This document shows, in pieces, positions 17,161 through 24,977 of a stretch of DNA of 64,000 bases. This DNA is from Peterkaempfera sp044755465 (GTDB lineage Bacteria; Actinomycetota; Actinomycetes; Streptomycetales; Streptomycetaceae): assembly GCF_044755465.1 (NCBI RefSeq), contig NZ_JBIVRB010000001.1:248001-312000 (forward strand), given 5' to 3'. The position numbers were made by a program, and so were the translations under genes. The notes under the pieces were generated by a model. The model was not told the origin of the DNA. It was given only the letters and a program-made list of their open reading frames with translations, and did not search any database. The first letter of the stretch is position 1. Each line of letters opens with the position of its first letter.

Positions 17161-18092
17161 CGCCGATCACACCGGGTTCCGGCCCGACCGAACCACCGCT
17201 GCCCGACCCCGCCGGTTCCGCCGACCCAGCCGACCACCCGGCGGTCGAGGAGATCTCCGACCTCACCGAGGACCTGCTGACCCCCGCGGCCGCCGAGACG
17301 GTCCGTGCCCACCTGGCCGGCTGTACCGAGTGCACCGACACCCGGGACGCCCTGCTGGAGATCCGTGCCCTGCTGGGCCGCACCGAGGCGCCGCCCCTGC
17401 CTGCGGACATCGCGGACCGGATCGACGCCGCACTCGCGGCCGAGGCCGCCGCCCCCACCGACACCGCCGCTGCCGAGCCCGGCCCCCCGGTCCGGGATCG
17501 GACCCGACCCGGCGGCGGGCCCGGTCTTGCGACCGGCCCCGGCCGGGGGCCCAGGCGCCGCCGGACCGGTCGGCTGCTGCTCGCCACGGCCGCCGTGGCC
17601 GCCGCCATCGGCCTGGGCGGAGTGCTCATCCACACACTCCAAACCGACCACGTCCGCTCGACCAGTGCCCTCAAGGACGCCGCCGGGGCCACCGCCGCGC
17701 CCCAGCGAGCCTTCACGGCACGGCAGCCGCACGGTGTCGCGTCCGACCAGCTGGCCGCCCAGAGCCGTGGCACCGGCACTGCGTACACCGAGCAGGGCCT
17801 CGACTCCCAGATCGGGCGACTGATGAGCGGCCCGGGTGCTCGCCCGGCGAACGGGACGGCCACCGCGCCCCTCCCCGACTGCGTGCTCCAGGCCACCGGC
17901 CGGCCCGCCGACCAGCCGCTCGCCACCGACCTGGGCACCTTCCAGGGCGGTCCGGTCGCCGTGGTCGTGTACGCCGCCGCGCAACCGGTCGGCGCACTGG
18001 ACGTCTTCCTGGTCGACCCCGACTGCGAACAGGTCGCCCCGGCCGACCCCGGCACCGTCCGACTGCACCGCACCCTGACCCCCGCACCCTGA
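17157..18092 (+). CDS. Zinc-containing anti-sigma factor, membrane-anchored
   Basis: This 311-residue protein is the likely inhibitor of the preceding sigma factor. The ZAS motif is present as HLAGCTEC (His52, Cys56, Cys59), preceded by a helical segment with EEISDLTEDLLTPAAAETVR. A basic stretch (RRRR) precedes one membrane helix near residues 139-160 (LLLATAAVAAAIGLGG), and about 150 residues lie outside. Its ATG overlaps the sigma stop and has AGGAGGAGG 15 bases upstream. Synteny matches M. tuberculosis Rv3912, the anti-SigM. The outer domain, ending PLPDCVLQATG ... DCEQVAP, has two cysteines that could form a disulphide. A redox or envelope signal is possible but not shown. Confidence 0.88.
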   Translation: MTPITPGSGPTEPPLPDPAGSADPADHPAVEEISDLTEDLLTPAAAETVRAHLAGCTECTDTRDALLEIRALLGRTEAPPLPADIADRIDAALAAEAAAPTDTAAAEPGPPVRDRTRPGGGPGLATGPGRGPRRRRTGRLLLATAAVAAAIGLGGVLIHTLQTDHVRSTSALKDAAGATAAPQRAFTARQPHGVASDQLAAQSRGTGTAYTEQGLDSQIGRLMSGPGARPANGTATAPLPDCVLQATGRPADQPLATDLGTFQGGPVAVVVYAAAQPVGALDVFLVDPDCEQVAPADPGTVRLHRTLTPAP

Positions 18093-18198
18093 CCTCGCCC
18101 CCTGACTCCCGTGCCCCGCCGCCCCCAGCGGACCTGAGGCACCGAAGGACCTGGCCATTCCGGCGAACTGCGCCGGACCGGTGGCGTGCCCGGAGCCG

Positions 18199-18224
18199 GG
18201 AATGCGAGAGGATGGTGAACCGTT
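18199..18224 (+). promoter_or_regulatory. SigR-type promoter of trxBA
   Basis: GGAAT (18199-18203), an 18-base spacer and GTT (18222-18224) match the SigR consensus GGAAT-N18/19-GTT exactly. Transcription would start about 60 bases before trxB. SigR controls the thiol-oxidative stress response in S. coelicolor, where trxBA is a known target. Confidence 0.85.
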
Positions 18225-18291
18225 GAATCGGCGGCGGAGCAGACCGCCCTCCCGCAGACCTCGCGGGCCGCGATGCGAACCAGGAGATGCA

Positions 18292-19275
18292 GTGAGCGAC
18301 GTCCGTAACGTGATCATCATTGGCTCCGGCCCGGCCGGTTACACGGCCGCTCTCTACACCGCCCGCGCCTCTCTGAAGCCACTGGTCTTCGAGGGCGCGG
18401 TCTCCGCCGGCGGCGCTCTGATGAACACCACCGAGGTCGAGAACTTCCCGGGCTACCGCGACGGCATCATGGGTCCCGACCTGATGGACAACATGCGCGC
18501 CCAGGCCGAGCGCTTCGGCGCCGAGCTGATCCCGGACGACATCGTCGAGGTCGACCTGACCGGTGACATCAAGACCGTCACCGACTCGGTCGGCACCGTG
18601 CACCGCGCCAAGGCGGTCATCGTCACCACCGGCTCCCACTACCGCAAGCTCGGGCTGTCCCGCGAGGAGGAGCTGTCCGGTCGCGGCGTCTCCTGGTGTG
18701 CCACCTGTGACGGCTTCTTCTTCCGCGACCAGGACATCGTGGTGGTCGGCGGCGGCGACACCGCCCTGGAGGAGGCCACCTTCCTCACCCGCTTCGCCAA
18801 GTCGGTCACCCTGGTCCACCGCCGGGACACCCTGCGCGCCTCCAAGGCGATGCAGGAGCGGGCGTTCGCCGACGAGAAGATCTCCTTCGCCTGGAACAGC
18901 ACGGTCGAGGCGATCCACGGCGACCCCAAGCTCAGCGGCGTCACACTGCGCGACACCGTCACCGGGGAGACCCGAGAGCTGCCGGTCACCGGTCTCTTCA
19001 TCGCGATCGGCCACGACCCGCGCACCGACCTGTTCAAGGGCCAGCTGGACCTGGACGAGGAGGGCTACCTCAAGGTCGAGGCCCCCAGCACCCGGACCAA
19101 CCTGACCGGCGTCTTCGCCGCCGGCGACGTGGTGGACCACACCTACCGGCAGGCCATCACGGCGGCCGGCACCGGTTGCGCCGCCGCTCTGGACGCCGAG
19201 CGCTACCTGGCCGCGCTGGTGGAGGCCGCCCCGGAGCACGTCCGTGAGCCGGAGCAGGCCGCCGCAGCCCTCTGA
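18292..19275 (+). CDS. trxB: Thioredoxin reductase (NADPH)
   Basis: This 327-residue cytoplasmic flavoenzyme uses NADPH to reduce thioredoxin. The FAD-binding motif IIIGSGPAGYTAALY, the redox-active pair Cys136-Ala-Thr-Cys139 (CATCDG), the NADPH motif VVGGGDTALEEA and the C-terminal FAD motif GVFAAGDVVD are all visible. The GTG at 18292 has CAGGAGATG upstream. It precedes trxA by 113 bases that contain two parS sites. The SigR-type promoter upstream predicts induction by diamide-like disulphide stress. Confidence 0.97.
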   Translation: MSDVRNVIIIGSGPAGYTAALYTARASLKPLVFEGAVSAGGALMNTTEVENFPGYRDGIMGPDLMDNMRAQAERFGAELIPDDIVEVDLTGDIKTVTDSVGTVHRAKAVIVTTGSHYRKLGLSREEELSGRGVSWCATCDGFFFRDQDIVVVGGGDTALEEATFLTRFAKSVTLVHRRDTLRASKAMQERAFADEKISFAWNSTVEAIHGDPKLSGVTLRDTVTGETRELPVTGLFIAIGHDPRTDLFKGQLDLDEEGYLKVEAPSTRTNLTGVFAAGDVVDHTYRQAITAAGTGCAAALDAERYLAALVEAAPEHVREPEQAAAAL

Positions 19276-19288
19276 AGCCGCAGCCCAC

Positions 19289-19304
19289 GGTTTCACGTGA
19301 AACA
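19289..19304. other. parS site 3 (one mismatch), trxB-trxA gap
   Basis: GGTTTCACGTGAAACA differs from the parS consensus only at the first base. It lies 13 bases after the trxB stop. Confidence 0.9.
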
Positions 19305-19323
19305 GATCCGACCCATCGGTTGT

Positions 19324-19339
19324 TGTTTCACGTGAAACC
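19324..19339. other. parS site 4 (one mismatch), trxB-trxA gap
   Basis: TGTTTCACGTGAAACC has one mismatch at the last base. It is 35 bases from site 3, start to start, and 50 bases before trxA, so ParB binding could affect trxA transcription or readthrough. Confidence 0.9.
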
Positions 19340-19388
19340 GTGGACCACGACCCACCCCGCGCACCTCGACACACATCTAGGAGTTCCC

Positions 19389-19724
19389 GTGGCCGGCGCC
19401 ACCATCACCGTCACCGATGAGACCTTCGAGGCCGAGGTCCTCAAGAGCGACAAGCCCGTCATCGTCGACTTCTGGGCGGCCTGGTGCGGCCCGTGCCGCC
19501 AGATCGCCCCGGCTCTGGAGGAGATCGCGGGCGAGTACACCGACCAGATCACCGTCGCCAAGCTCGACATCGACGCCAACCCGTCGGTGCCCGCGAAGTA
19601 CGGCGTGCTGTCGATCCCGACGCTCAACGTCTACCAGAACGGCGAGGTCGTGAAGACCATCGTCGGTGCCAAGCCCAAGGCCCTGCTGCTCAAGGACCTG
19701 GCTCCGTTCCTCTCCCAGAAGTGA
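19389..19724 (+). CDS. trxA: Thioredoxin
   Basis: This 111-residue disulphide reductase carries the active site Trp-Cys33-Gly-Pro-Cys36 within VIVDFWAAWCGPCR, and the cis-proline segment LSIPTLNVY. Its length is normal for thioredoxin 1. The GTG at 19389 was preferred because of the ribosome site TAGGAG; an ATG at 19320 would start inside parS-derived sequence. It is reduced by TrxB encoded just upstream, and a strong bidirectional terminator follows. Confidence 0.97.
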   Translation: MAGATITVTDETFEAEVLKSDKPVIVDFWAAWCGPCRQIAPALEEIAGEYTDQITVAKLDIDANPSVPAKYGVLSIPTLNVYQNGEVVKTIVGAKPKALLLKDLAPFLSQK

Positions 19725-19743
19725 GAACGGTCGGCAGCTAGCG

Positions 19744-19786
19744 CGGCTGAGGCGGCCCACCCCACGGGGGTGGGCCGCCTCAGCCG
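19744..19786. terminator. Bidirectional terminator between trxA and the GNAT gene
   Basis: A perfect 20-bp stem (19744-19763 with 19767-19786) has a 3-base loop. It lies between convergent genes and should stop transcription both ways. Confidence 0.9.
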
Positions 19787-19835
19787 TCTCCACCGCCTCC
19801 GGGCCCCGCCCGGACCGGCCCAGCCCGGCCCGGCC

Positions 19836-20453
19836 CTACAGCGGCCGCAGCGCGGGCTCCTTGCGGGTGGCCCCCAGCAGCCGTTCCAGCGCGACCTCCA
19901 CATCCCCCTTCCAGGAGATGGCGGAGCGCACCTCCAGCCGCAGCCGGGGGTACCGATGGTGCGGCCGTACCGTCTTGAAGCCCACGGCCAGCAGGTGTTC
20001 GGCGGGCAGCACACAACCGGGCGCCTCCCAGCGGGCGTCCCCGAAGGCCTCCACCGCCTTGAAGCCACGCCGCACCAGATCCTTGGCCACCGTCTGCACC
20101 AACACCCGGCCGATCCCCTGCCCCTGATACCCCGGCAGCACCCGCGCCGTGATCAGCTGCACGGCGTCCGGCGACACGGGGCTGGTGGGGAAGGCGAGCG
20201 AGCGGGGCACATAGGCGGGCGGCGCGTAGAGCACAAAGCCCACCGGGGTGGCATCCACATAGACGACCCGGCCGCAGGACCCCCAGTCCAGCAGCACACC
20301 GGAGATCCAGGACTCCTTTTCCAGCTCCGGTTTGCCGCCCTGCACCGCCGCCTCGCCGCTCACCGGGTCCAGTTCCCAGAAGACACAGGAGCGGCAGGTC
20401 GTCGGCAGATCCGAGAGGTTGTCGAGCGTCAGCGGAGCGATCCTGCGTCCCAT
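19836..20453 (-). CDS. GNAT family N-acetyltransferase
   Basis: This 205-residue protein has the acetyl-CoA binding motif A, VLPGYQGQGIGRVLVQTVAKDL, shown here in part as GYQGQGIGRVL. The N-terminal part has two cysteines (TTCRSCVFWELDP), a pattern shared with homologues between trxA and parB in streptomycetes and with M. tuberculosis Rv3916c. The substrate is unknown. The ATG at 20453 begins MGRRIAPLTL. It is convergent with trxA and separated from it by the terminator; parB lies upstream on the same strand 171 bases away with a parS variant between. Confidence 0.87.
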   Translation of the reverse strand: MGRRIAPLTLDNLSDLPTTCRSCVFWELDPVSGEAAVQGGKPELEKESWISGVLLDWGSCGRVVYVDATPVGFVLYAPPAYVPRSLAFPTSPVSPDAVQLITARVLPGYQGQGIGRVLVQTVAKDLVRRGFKAVEAFGDARWEAPGCVLPAEHLLAVGFKTVRPHHRYPRLRLEVRSAISWKGDVEVALERLLGATRKEPALRPL

Positions 20454-20575
20454 GCCTCACACCTTCACGCGGCCACCGCCGGAAACGCAAGCAGCCAATC
20501 GTCCTGACGCGGCATCCGGGCCCCACCTCCCCGGGTGGTGGCGGCACGCAAGAGGGGCCGGTGCCGGTTTCACGT

Positions 20576-20591
20576 GGAACATCGTTCCCTG
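20576..20591. other. parS-like site 5 (two mismatches)
   Basis: GGTTTCACGTGGAACA differs from the parS consensus at positions 1 and 12, so the right half is imperfect. It lies between the parB stop and the GNAT start; binding may be weaker than at the other sites. Confidence 0.65.
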
Positions 20592-20624
20592 TGTACCCGG
20601 CCCGGCCCCACCACATTCCAATGG

Positions 20625-21794
20625 CTAACCCTGGTCGGCGGAGTCGTCGGCCGCAGTGTCCGCCGGCCCCTCCGGCGCTTCGCCGCGCAGCGAGTCCTCA
20701 CCGGGGGCCAGGCTGTCCAGGATGCGGTTCAGATCCTCGACCGAGGCGAACTCCACCACGATCTTCCCCTTGCCGATCTTCCCATTGCGCTGGCCGACCT
20801 CGACCTTCACCCGGGTCTCGAACCGGTCCGAGAGCCGGGATGCCAGCTCACCGAAGGCCGGGGAGATCCGGCCGCCGGGCCGGGGGCCGGAGCGCGGCCG
20901 GCGCTGGCCCATGGTCCGCACCATCTCCTCGACGGTACGCACCGACAGCCCCTCGGCATTGATCCGCAGCGCCAGCTTCTCCTGGGCCTCCAGATCCTCC
21001 AGCTGCATCAGCGCCCTGGCGTGCCCGGCGGAGATCACCCCCGCCGCGAGCTTGCGCTGCACCACAGGGGACGCCTTGAGCAGCCGCAGCGTGTTGGACA
21101 CCTGGGGCCGGGAGCGGCCGATGCGGTCCGCCAGCTCCTCATGGGTGCAGCCGAAGTCCTGGAGCAGCTGGTCATAGGCGGCCGCCTCCTCCAGCGGGTT
21201 CAGCTCCGCCCGGTGCAGGTTCTCCAGCAGCGCGTCCAGCAGCAGCTTCTCGTCCTCGGTGGCCCGGACGATGGCGGGGATGGCCTCAAGGCCCGCCTCC
21301 CGCGAAGCCCGCCAGCGGCGCTCGCCCATGATGAGCTCATAGCGCTCGGCACCGACCTGCCGCACCACCACCGGCTGGAGCAGGCCCACCTCCTTGATCG
21401 AGGTGACCAGCTCCTGGAGCTTCTCCTCGTCGAACAGCTCACGGGGCTGCCTCGGGTTGGGCGTGATGGCGTCCAACGGCAGCTCGGCGAACCGGGCCCC
21501 GGCCACCGGCGCCAGCTCCACAGCTTGCTCCGGCACAGTGGGCTGCTCCGGCACCGCGGGCTGCGACCGCTTGGCACGGGAGGCCCCGGCCGCCGCCTTG
21601 GCCGCCACCGTCCCGCGATCGGCCGGCAGCACCGGCACCGCAGTGGGGGAGGCGGCGCCGGGGGAGATCAGGGTCCGCCCGTTCGGCAGCACATGGGGGG
21701 CCGGCGCAGCCGGCTGCTCCCCCTCCACTCCCACCGACGCGGGCGGAATCAGCGCCCCGAGCCCTCGGCCCAGACCCACCCTGCGACTACTCAC
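20625..21794 (-). CDS. parB: Chromosome partitioning protein ParB
   Basis: This 389-residue protein is a CTP-dependent DNA clamp that loads at parS and spreads to build the origin segregation complex. It opens SSRRVGLGRGLGALIP, the ParA-interacting N-tail. The CTP-binding NTD contains NPRQPRELFDEEKLQELVTS and the GERRWRASREAG motif. The HTH domain contains SRPQVSNTLRLLKASPVVQR, and the C-terminal dimerisation domain (VEVGQRNGKIGKGKIVVEFA) follows a variable linker. The GTG start at 21794 overlaps the parA stop by 4 bases, so translation is coupled. Eight further parS-like sites lie in this window. Confidence 0.97.
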   Translation of the reverse strand: MSSRRVGLGRGLGALIPPASVGVEGEQPAAPAPHVLPNGRTLISPGAASPTAVPVLPADRGTVAAKAAAGASRAKRSQPAVPEQPTVPEQAVELAPVAGARFAELPLDAITPNPRQPRELFDEEKLQELVTSIKEVGLLQPVVVRQVGAERYELIMGERRWRASREAGLEAIPAIVRATEDEKLLLDALLENLHRAELNPLEEAAAYDQLLQDFGCTHEELADRIGRSRPQVSNTLRLLKASPVVQRKLAAGVISAGHARALMQLEDLEAQEKLALRINAEGLSVRTVEEMVRTMGQRRPRSGPRPGGRISPAFGELASRLSDRFETRVKVEVGQRNGKIGKGKIVVEFASVEDLNRILDSLAPGEDSLRGEAPEGPADTAADDSADQG

Positions 21795-22786
21795 CGGTTG
21801 CCCTCCATCGTGCTGTGCTCCTCGATCGGTCCGGCCTGCACGCCGACTCCGTAGTCGTAACCGCGCGCAGCCGCCGCGCCGGGACCCGGCACCGAGACAC
21901 TGCGCAGCGCGATCTCCCGGGCCGCCTCCAGGTAGGACAGCGCCCCGCTGGAACCCGGGTCATAGGTGAGGACCGTCTGCCCGTAGCTGGGGGCCTCCGA
22001 GATCCGCACCGAGCGCGGGATCGCGGTGCGCAGCACCTCCTTCTGGAAGTGGGTGCGCACCTCGTCCGCCACCTGGGCGGCCAGCCTGGTCCGCGCGTCG
22101 TACATGGTGAGCAGGATGGTGGAGACATGCAGCTGCGGGTTGAGGTGCGCTCGTACCAGCTCCACATTGCGCAGCAGCTGGCCCAGCCCCTCCAGCGCGT
22201 AGTACTCGCACTGGATGGGGATCAGCACCTCGCGTCCGGCCACCAGGGCGTTCACCGTGAGCAGGCCGAGCGAGGGCGGGCAGTCGATCAGGACGTAGTC
22301 CAGCGGCTGCTCATATGCCTCGATGGCCCGCTGGAGCCGGCTCTCCCGGGCCACCAGGGAGACCAACTCGATCTCGGCGCCGGCCAGGTCGATGGTGGCC
22401 GGGACGCAGAACAGCCCCTCGACGTCCACCACCGGCTGGACGACATCGGCCAGCGGCTTGCCCTCCACCAGCACGTCGTAGATCGACGGCACCTCGGCAT
22501 GGTGGTCGACCCCCAGCGCGGTGGAGGCATTGCCCTGCGGGTCGAGGTCGACCACCAGCACCCGGCCACCGTGCATCGCCAGTGAGGCGGCCAGGTTGAC
22601 CGTGGTGGTCGTCTTGCCGACGCCACCCTTCTGATTGGCGACCACGATCACCCTGGTCTGCGCCGGGCGCGGCAGTCGCTCACCGGTACGGCCTCTGGCC
22701 TCCACCGCGAGCTGGGCGGCCCGCCCGATGGGGGTGTCGTAGACGGGCCCGGCGTCGACCGGGCCGGGAGACTCGGAGTCCTGCAT
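21791..22786 (-). CDS. parA: Chromosome partitioning ATPase ParA
   Basis: This 331-residue Walker-type ATPase moves or tethers the ParB-origin complex; in Streptomyces it grows from the hyphal tip. The deviant Walker A KGGVGKTTTTVNLAASLA, the switch DLDPQGNASTALG and the Walker B-like YVLIDCPPSLG are visible. The start is uncertain. ATG 22786 (MQDSESPG) is used here, but no ribosome site is evident and the frame stays open upstream through a parS site to ATGs at 22945 and 22957, which would add 53-57 residues. It is coupled to parB through a 4-base overlap. Confidence 0.93.
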   Translation of the reverse strand: MQDSESPGPVDAGPVYDTPIGRAAQLAVEARGRTGERLPRPAQTRVIVVANQKGGVGKTTTTVNLAASLAMHGGRVLVVDLDPQGNASTALGVDHHAEVPSIYDVLVEGKPLADVVQPVVDVEGLFCVPATIDLAGAEIELVSLVARESRLQRAIEAYEQPLDYVLIDCPPSLGLLTVNALVAGREVLIPIQCEYYALEGLGQLLRNVELVRAHLNPQLHVSTILLTMYDARTRLAAQVADEVRTHFQKEVLRTAIPRSVRISEAPSYGQTVLTYDPGSSGALSYLEAAREIALRSVSVPGPGAAAARGYDYGVGVQAGPIEEHSTMEGNR

Positions 22787-22795
22787 GCGGGCCAG

Positions 22796-22811
22796 TGTTT
22801 CACGTGAAACA
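22796..22811. other. parS site 6 (perfect), just upstream of parA
   Basis: The perfect palindrome TGTTTCACGTGAAACA lies 9 bases before the chosen parA start. ParB binding here could autoregulate parAB. Confidence 0.95.
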
Positions 22812-23246
22812 TCGGTGCTGCGGCCGGGGGAGAGGTCACCCCCCGGACCGGGCACCGAGCCGGTCGGATAGGCCTCGCCCCGGGGGCCCGGCAGTGGCTC
22901 GGGCCGACGGCTCGACCACAGTGCGGCTGCGGCAGCGGATTCCATGGAGTCGGTCATGGGCTGGGTGCCATGGACGTCGGACGGCAAGGGCTGGCTCCCC
23001 TCTCCGGGCCGGCCTCCGCCCGGCCCGCCGGCAACGGCCTGGCCGGTGGGACGGGCGGGGTGCGCGGCGGAAACTGAGGTCTTGGGGGCATCATCGCGCA
23101 GCGAAGGGCAGTTGGGTGCGGGTTGCGGCCGTTCCACCCCGCCCAAACCCGGATCTTCACCCGGAGAGGTGCCGACAGACGCCCCGGAGATGGGCGCCGA
23201 GACCGCAGCCCTGCTGCGGCTCAGGATTCCTGGAAGCAGGGGACGA

Positions 23247-23262
23247 CGTTTCACGTGAAACA
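23247..23262. other. parS site 7 (one mismatch)
   Basis: CGTTTCACGTGAAACA differs from the parS consensus at the first base. It lies between rsmG and parA. Confidence 0.9.
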
Positions 23263-23316
23263 CCATGCCCGTTTTGTCGGAAATAGCAGGCCGCGACACT
23301 CCGGGACGCAACAACA

Positions 23317-23351
23317 AGGGGCGGCAGCCGCACCATCCGGCCACCGCCCCT
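23317..23351 (-). terminator. Possible terminator after rsmG
   Basis: An 8-bp GC-rich stem AGGGGCGG/CCGCCCCT (23317-23324 with 23344-23351) spans a 19-base loop about 50 bases beyond the rsmG stop. It is weaker than the other terminators in the window. Confidence 0.4.
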
Positions 23352-23400
23352 CACCCATCCGCAGCAGTGATCACGTCACACCACGGCTCGGGGTCCACGC

Positions 23401-24177
23401 TCAGCGTCGGCGTCGACCGCCCCCACGGCCGCCTGCCGCGCCCCGGTCGCCCCCGGCGGCCCGACCCGCTCGGGCGGCCTTCGCCCGCCGGGTGGCAGCC
23501 CGTACGCCACCCGGGCTCTCGCCCACCTGGACCCGCACCACATGGGTCGGCGTCGCCACCGTCCCGCCGCCGGCCTGCACCACCGACCACTCCACCGCAC
23601 CCAGCTTGCTCAGCGCCCCCCGGGCGTCCGCCAGCTCCTGTTCAGCGGTGTCCCCCTTGAGCGCCAGCATCTGCCCGTACGGGCGCAGCAGCGGCAGCCC
23701 CCAGCCGGCCAACCGCTCCAGCGGCGCCACCGCCCGAGCCGTCACCACGTCGACCGACAGCTTGCCGATCATCTCCTCGGCCCGACCGCGCACCACGGTC
23801 ACATTCTCCAAGCCCAGCTCGCGGACCACCTCCTCCAGGAAGGTGGTCCGGCGCAGCAGCGGTTCCAGCAGCGTCACCGAGAGATCGGGCCGGGCCAGCG
23901 CCACCGGGATGCCCGGCAGTCCCGCGCCCGAGCCGACATCGCAGAGCGACGCCTTCTCGGGGACGACCTCGGCCAGCACCGCGCAGTTGAGCACATGCCG
24001 GTCCCACAGCCGGGGCACCTCGCGCGGGCCGATCAGCCCGCGCCGCACCCCGGCGGTGGCCAGCAGCTCGGCATAGCGAACCGCCGCGTCGAAGCGCTCA
24101 CCGAAGACCGACCTCGCAGCAGGCGGCGCCTCCGGCAGCTCCTCCTCGGCCGCCTCGGAGGGTGTGCCTGTCTCCAT
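23401..24177 (-). CDS. rsmG: 16S rRNA (guanine-N7) methyltransferase RsmG (GidB)
   Basis: This protein of about 258 residues methylates N7 of G527 in 16S rRNA using S-adenosylmethionine. The SAM-binding motif CDVGSGAGLPGIPVALARP and the blocks GPREVPRLWDRHVLNCAVL and ARAVAPLERLAGW are present. The C-terminal tail is a Gly/Arg/Ala-rich extension ending GGGRRRR, longer than in most homologues. The start used is ATG 24177 (METGTPSE), which has GAGGCAGGG upstream and fits homologue length. An in-frame ATG at 24255 would begin inside parS site 8 with MFHVKQ and has AGGTGG upstream, so it cannot be excluded. Loss of RsmG is known to give low-level streptomycin resistance in Streptomyces. Confidence 0.93.
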   Translation of the reverse strand: METGTPSEAAEEELPEAPPAARSVFGERFDAAVRYAELLATAGVRRGLIGPREVPRLWDRHVLNCAVLAEVVPEKASLCDVGSGAGLPGIPVALARPDLSVTLLEPLLRRTTFLEEVVRELGLENVTVVRGRAEEMIGKLSVDVVTARAVAPLERLAGWGLPLLRPYGQMLALKGDTAEQELADARGALSKLGAVEWSVVQAGGGTVATPTHVVRVQVGESPGGVRAATRRAKAARAGRAAGGDRGAAGGRGGGRRRR

Positions 24178-24238
24178 CCCTGCCTCTTCCCTGGGGGGTT
24201 CACCGCCTCGCCCGTCATCGGCCGGGAGCGGCTCATGC

Positions 24239-24254
24239 TGTTTCACGTGAAACA
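24239..24254. other. parS site 8 (perfect), at the rsmG 5' end
   Basis: TGTTTCACGTGAAACA is perfect. It sits 62 bases upstream of the chosen rsmG start and overlaps the alternative ATG at 24255. Confidence 0.95.
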
Positions 24255-24280
24255 TCCTCTGCCACCTGCCGCACGGCAGG

Positions 24281-24313
24281 ACGGCCCCGCCCGCGCGAGG
24301 CGGACGGGGCCGT
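24281..24313 (-). terminator. Possible terminator between jag and rsmG
   Basis: A stem of 9 bp (ACGGCCCCG with CGGGGCCGT) extends inward by 3 bp after one C-A mismatch, at 24281-24313. It lies 74 bases after the jag stop and suggests that rsmG may have its own promoter. Confidence 0.6.
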
Positions 24314-24386
24314 CACCGTGCAGTCGCGTCCCGTCTGGCAGTCGTGTCCAGTCCGGGCCAACCATGTCCGGTCCAGGGCAGCAGCC

Positions 24387-24929
24387 TCAGGCCGGCAGCA
24401 CGACGACGCACCGCTGCGGCTCCTCGCCCTCCGACTCGCTGCGCAGGCCGGCCGCCGCCACCGCGTCGTGCACCACCTTGCGCTCGAACGGGGTCATCGG
24501 GCTCAGCTTCGCCGGCTCGCCGGTCTCCTTCACCCGCTGCGCGGCCTTGGCCCCCAGCTGGGCCAGCTCGGCCCGCTTGCCGGCCCGGAAGCCCGCGATG
24601 TCCAGCATCAGCCGGCTGCGCTCACCGGTCTCCCGGTGCACGGCCAGCCGCGTCAGCTCCTGGAGCGCCTCCAGCACCTCGCCGTCCTGTCCGACGAGCC
24701 GCAGCAGGGCCCGGTGGGCACCGGAGTCCTCACCCACGATGGAGACCGAGGCGCGGTCGCCCTCGACGTCCATGTCGATGTCGCCGTCGAGGTCGGCGAT
24801 GTCCAGCAGGCCCTCAAGGTAGTCCGCCGCGATATCGCCCTCCTGCTCCAGCTGGGCGATCAGGTCGTTCTTGGACGTGGGAGCGGGCGCGGGGGCGTCC
24901 GCAGCGGCGGAGGTGGTGCCTTCCGTCAC
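24387..24929 (-). CDS. jag: RNA-binding protein Jag/KhpB (KH and R3H domains)
   Basis: This 180-residue cytoplasmic RNA-binding protein has an Ala/Pro-rich start. The KH-like part spans roughly residues 50-105 (IDMDVEGDRASVSIVGEDSG ... LIGQ-like LVGQDGEVLEALQELTRLA). The C-terminal R3H domain includes ERSRLMLDIAGFRAGKRAEL and SPMTPFERKVVHDAVAAAGL. It lacks the N-terminal Jag_N domain of firmicute proteins, as usual for actinobacteria. The GTG at 24929 has CTAAGGAG upstream. It lies 48 bases after yidC, and the yidC-jag pairing is conserved widely, suggesting a link with membrane-protein insertion. Confidence 0.93.
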   Translation of the reverse strand: MTEGTTSAAADAPAPAPTSKNDLIAQLEQEGDIAADYLEGLLDIADLDGDIDMDVEGDRASVSIVGEDSGAHRALLRLVGQDGEVLEALQELTRLAVHRETGERSRLMLDIAGFRAGKRAELAQLGAKAAQRVKETGEPAKLSPMTPFERKVVHDAVAAAGLRSESEGEEPQRCVVVLPA

Positions 24930-24977
24930 GGAGGGACTCCTTAGGAGAATCGGTGGGACGAAGATCTGGGGAACCGG

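Larger units (their letters stand above)
22787..23400. other. rsmG-parA intergenic region with two parS sites
   Basis: This 614-base stretch separates rsmG from parA on the minus strand. It contains perfect and near-perfect parS sites at 22796-22811 and 23247-23262, a hairpin at 23317-23351 that could end rsmG transcription, and possibly the N-terminal extension of parA (to 22957). Otherwise no gene is supported. The parAB promoter is expected here but no clear -35/-10 pair was identified. Confidence 0.6.
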
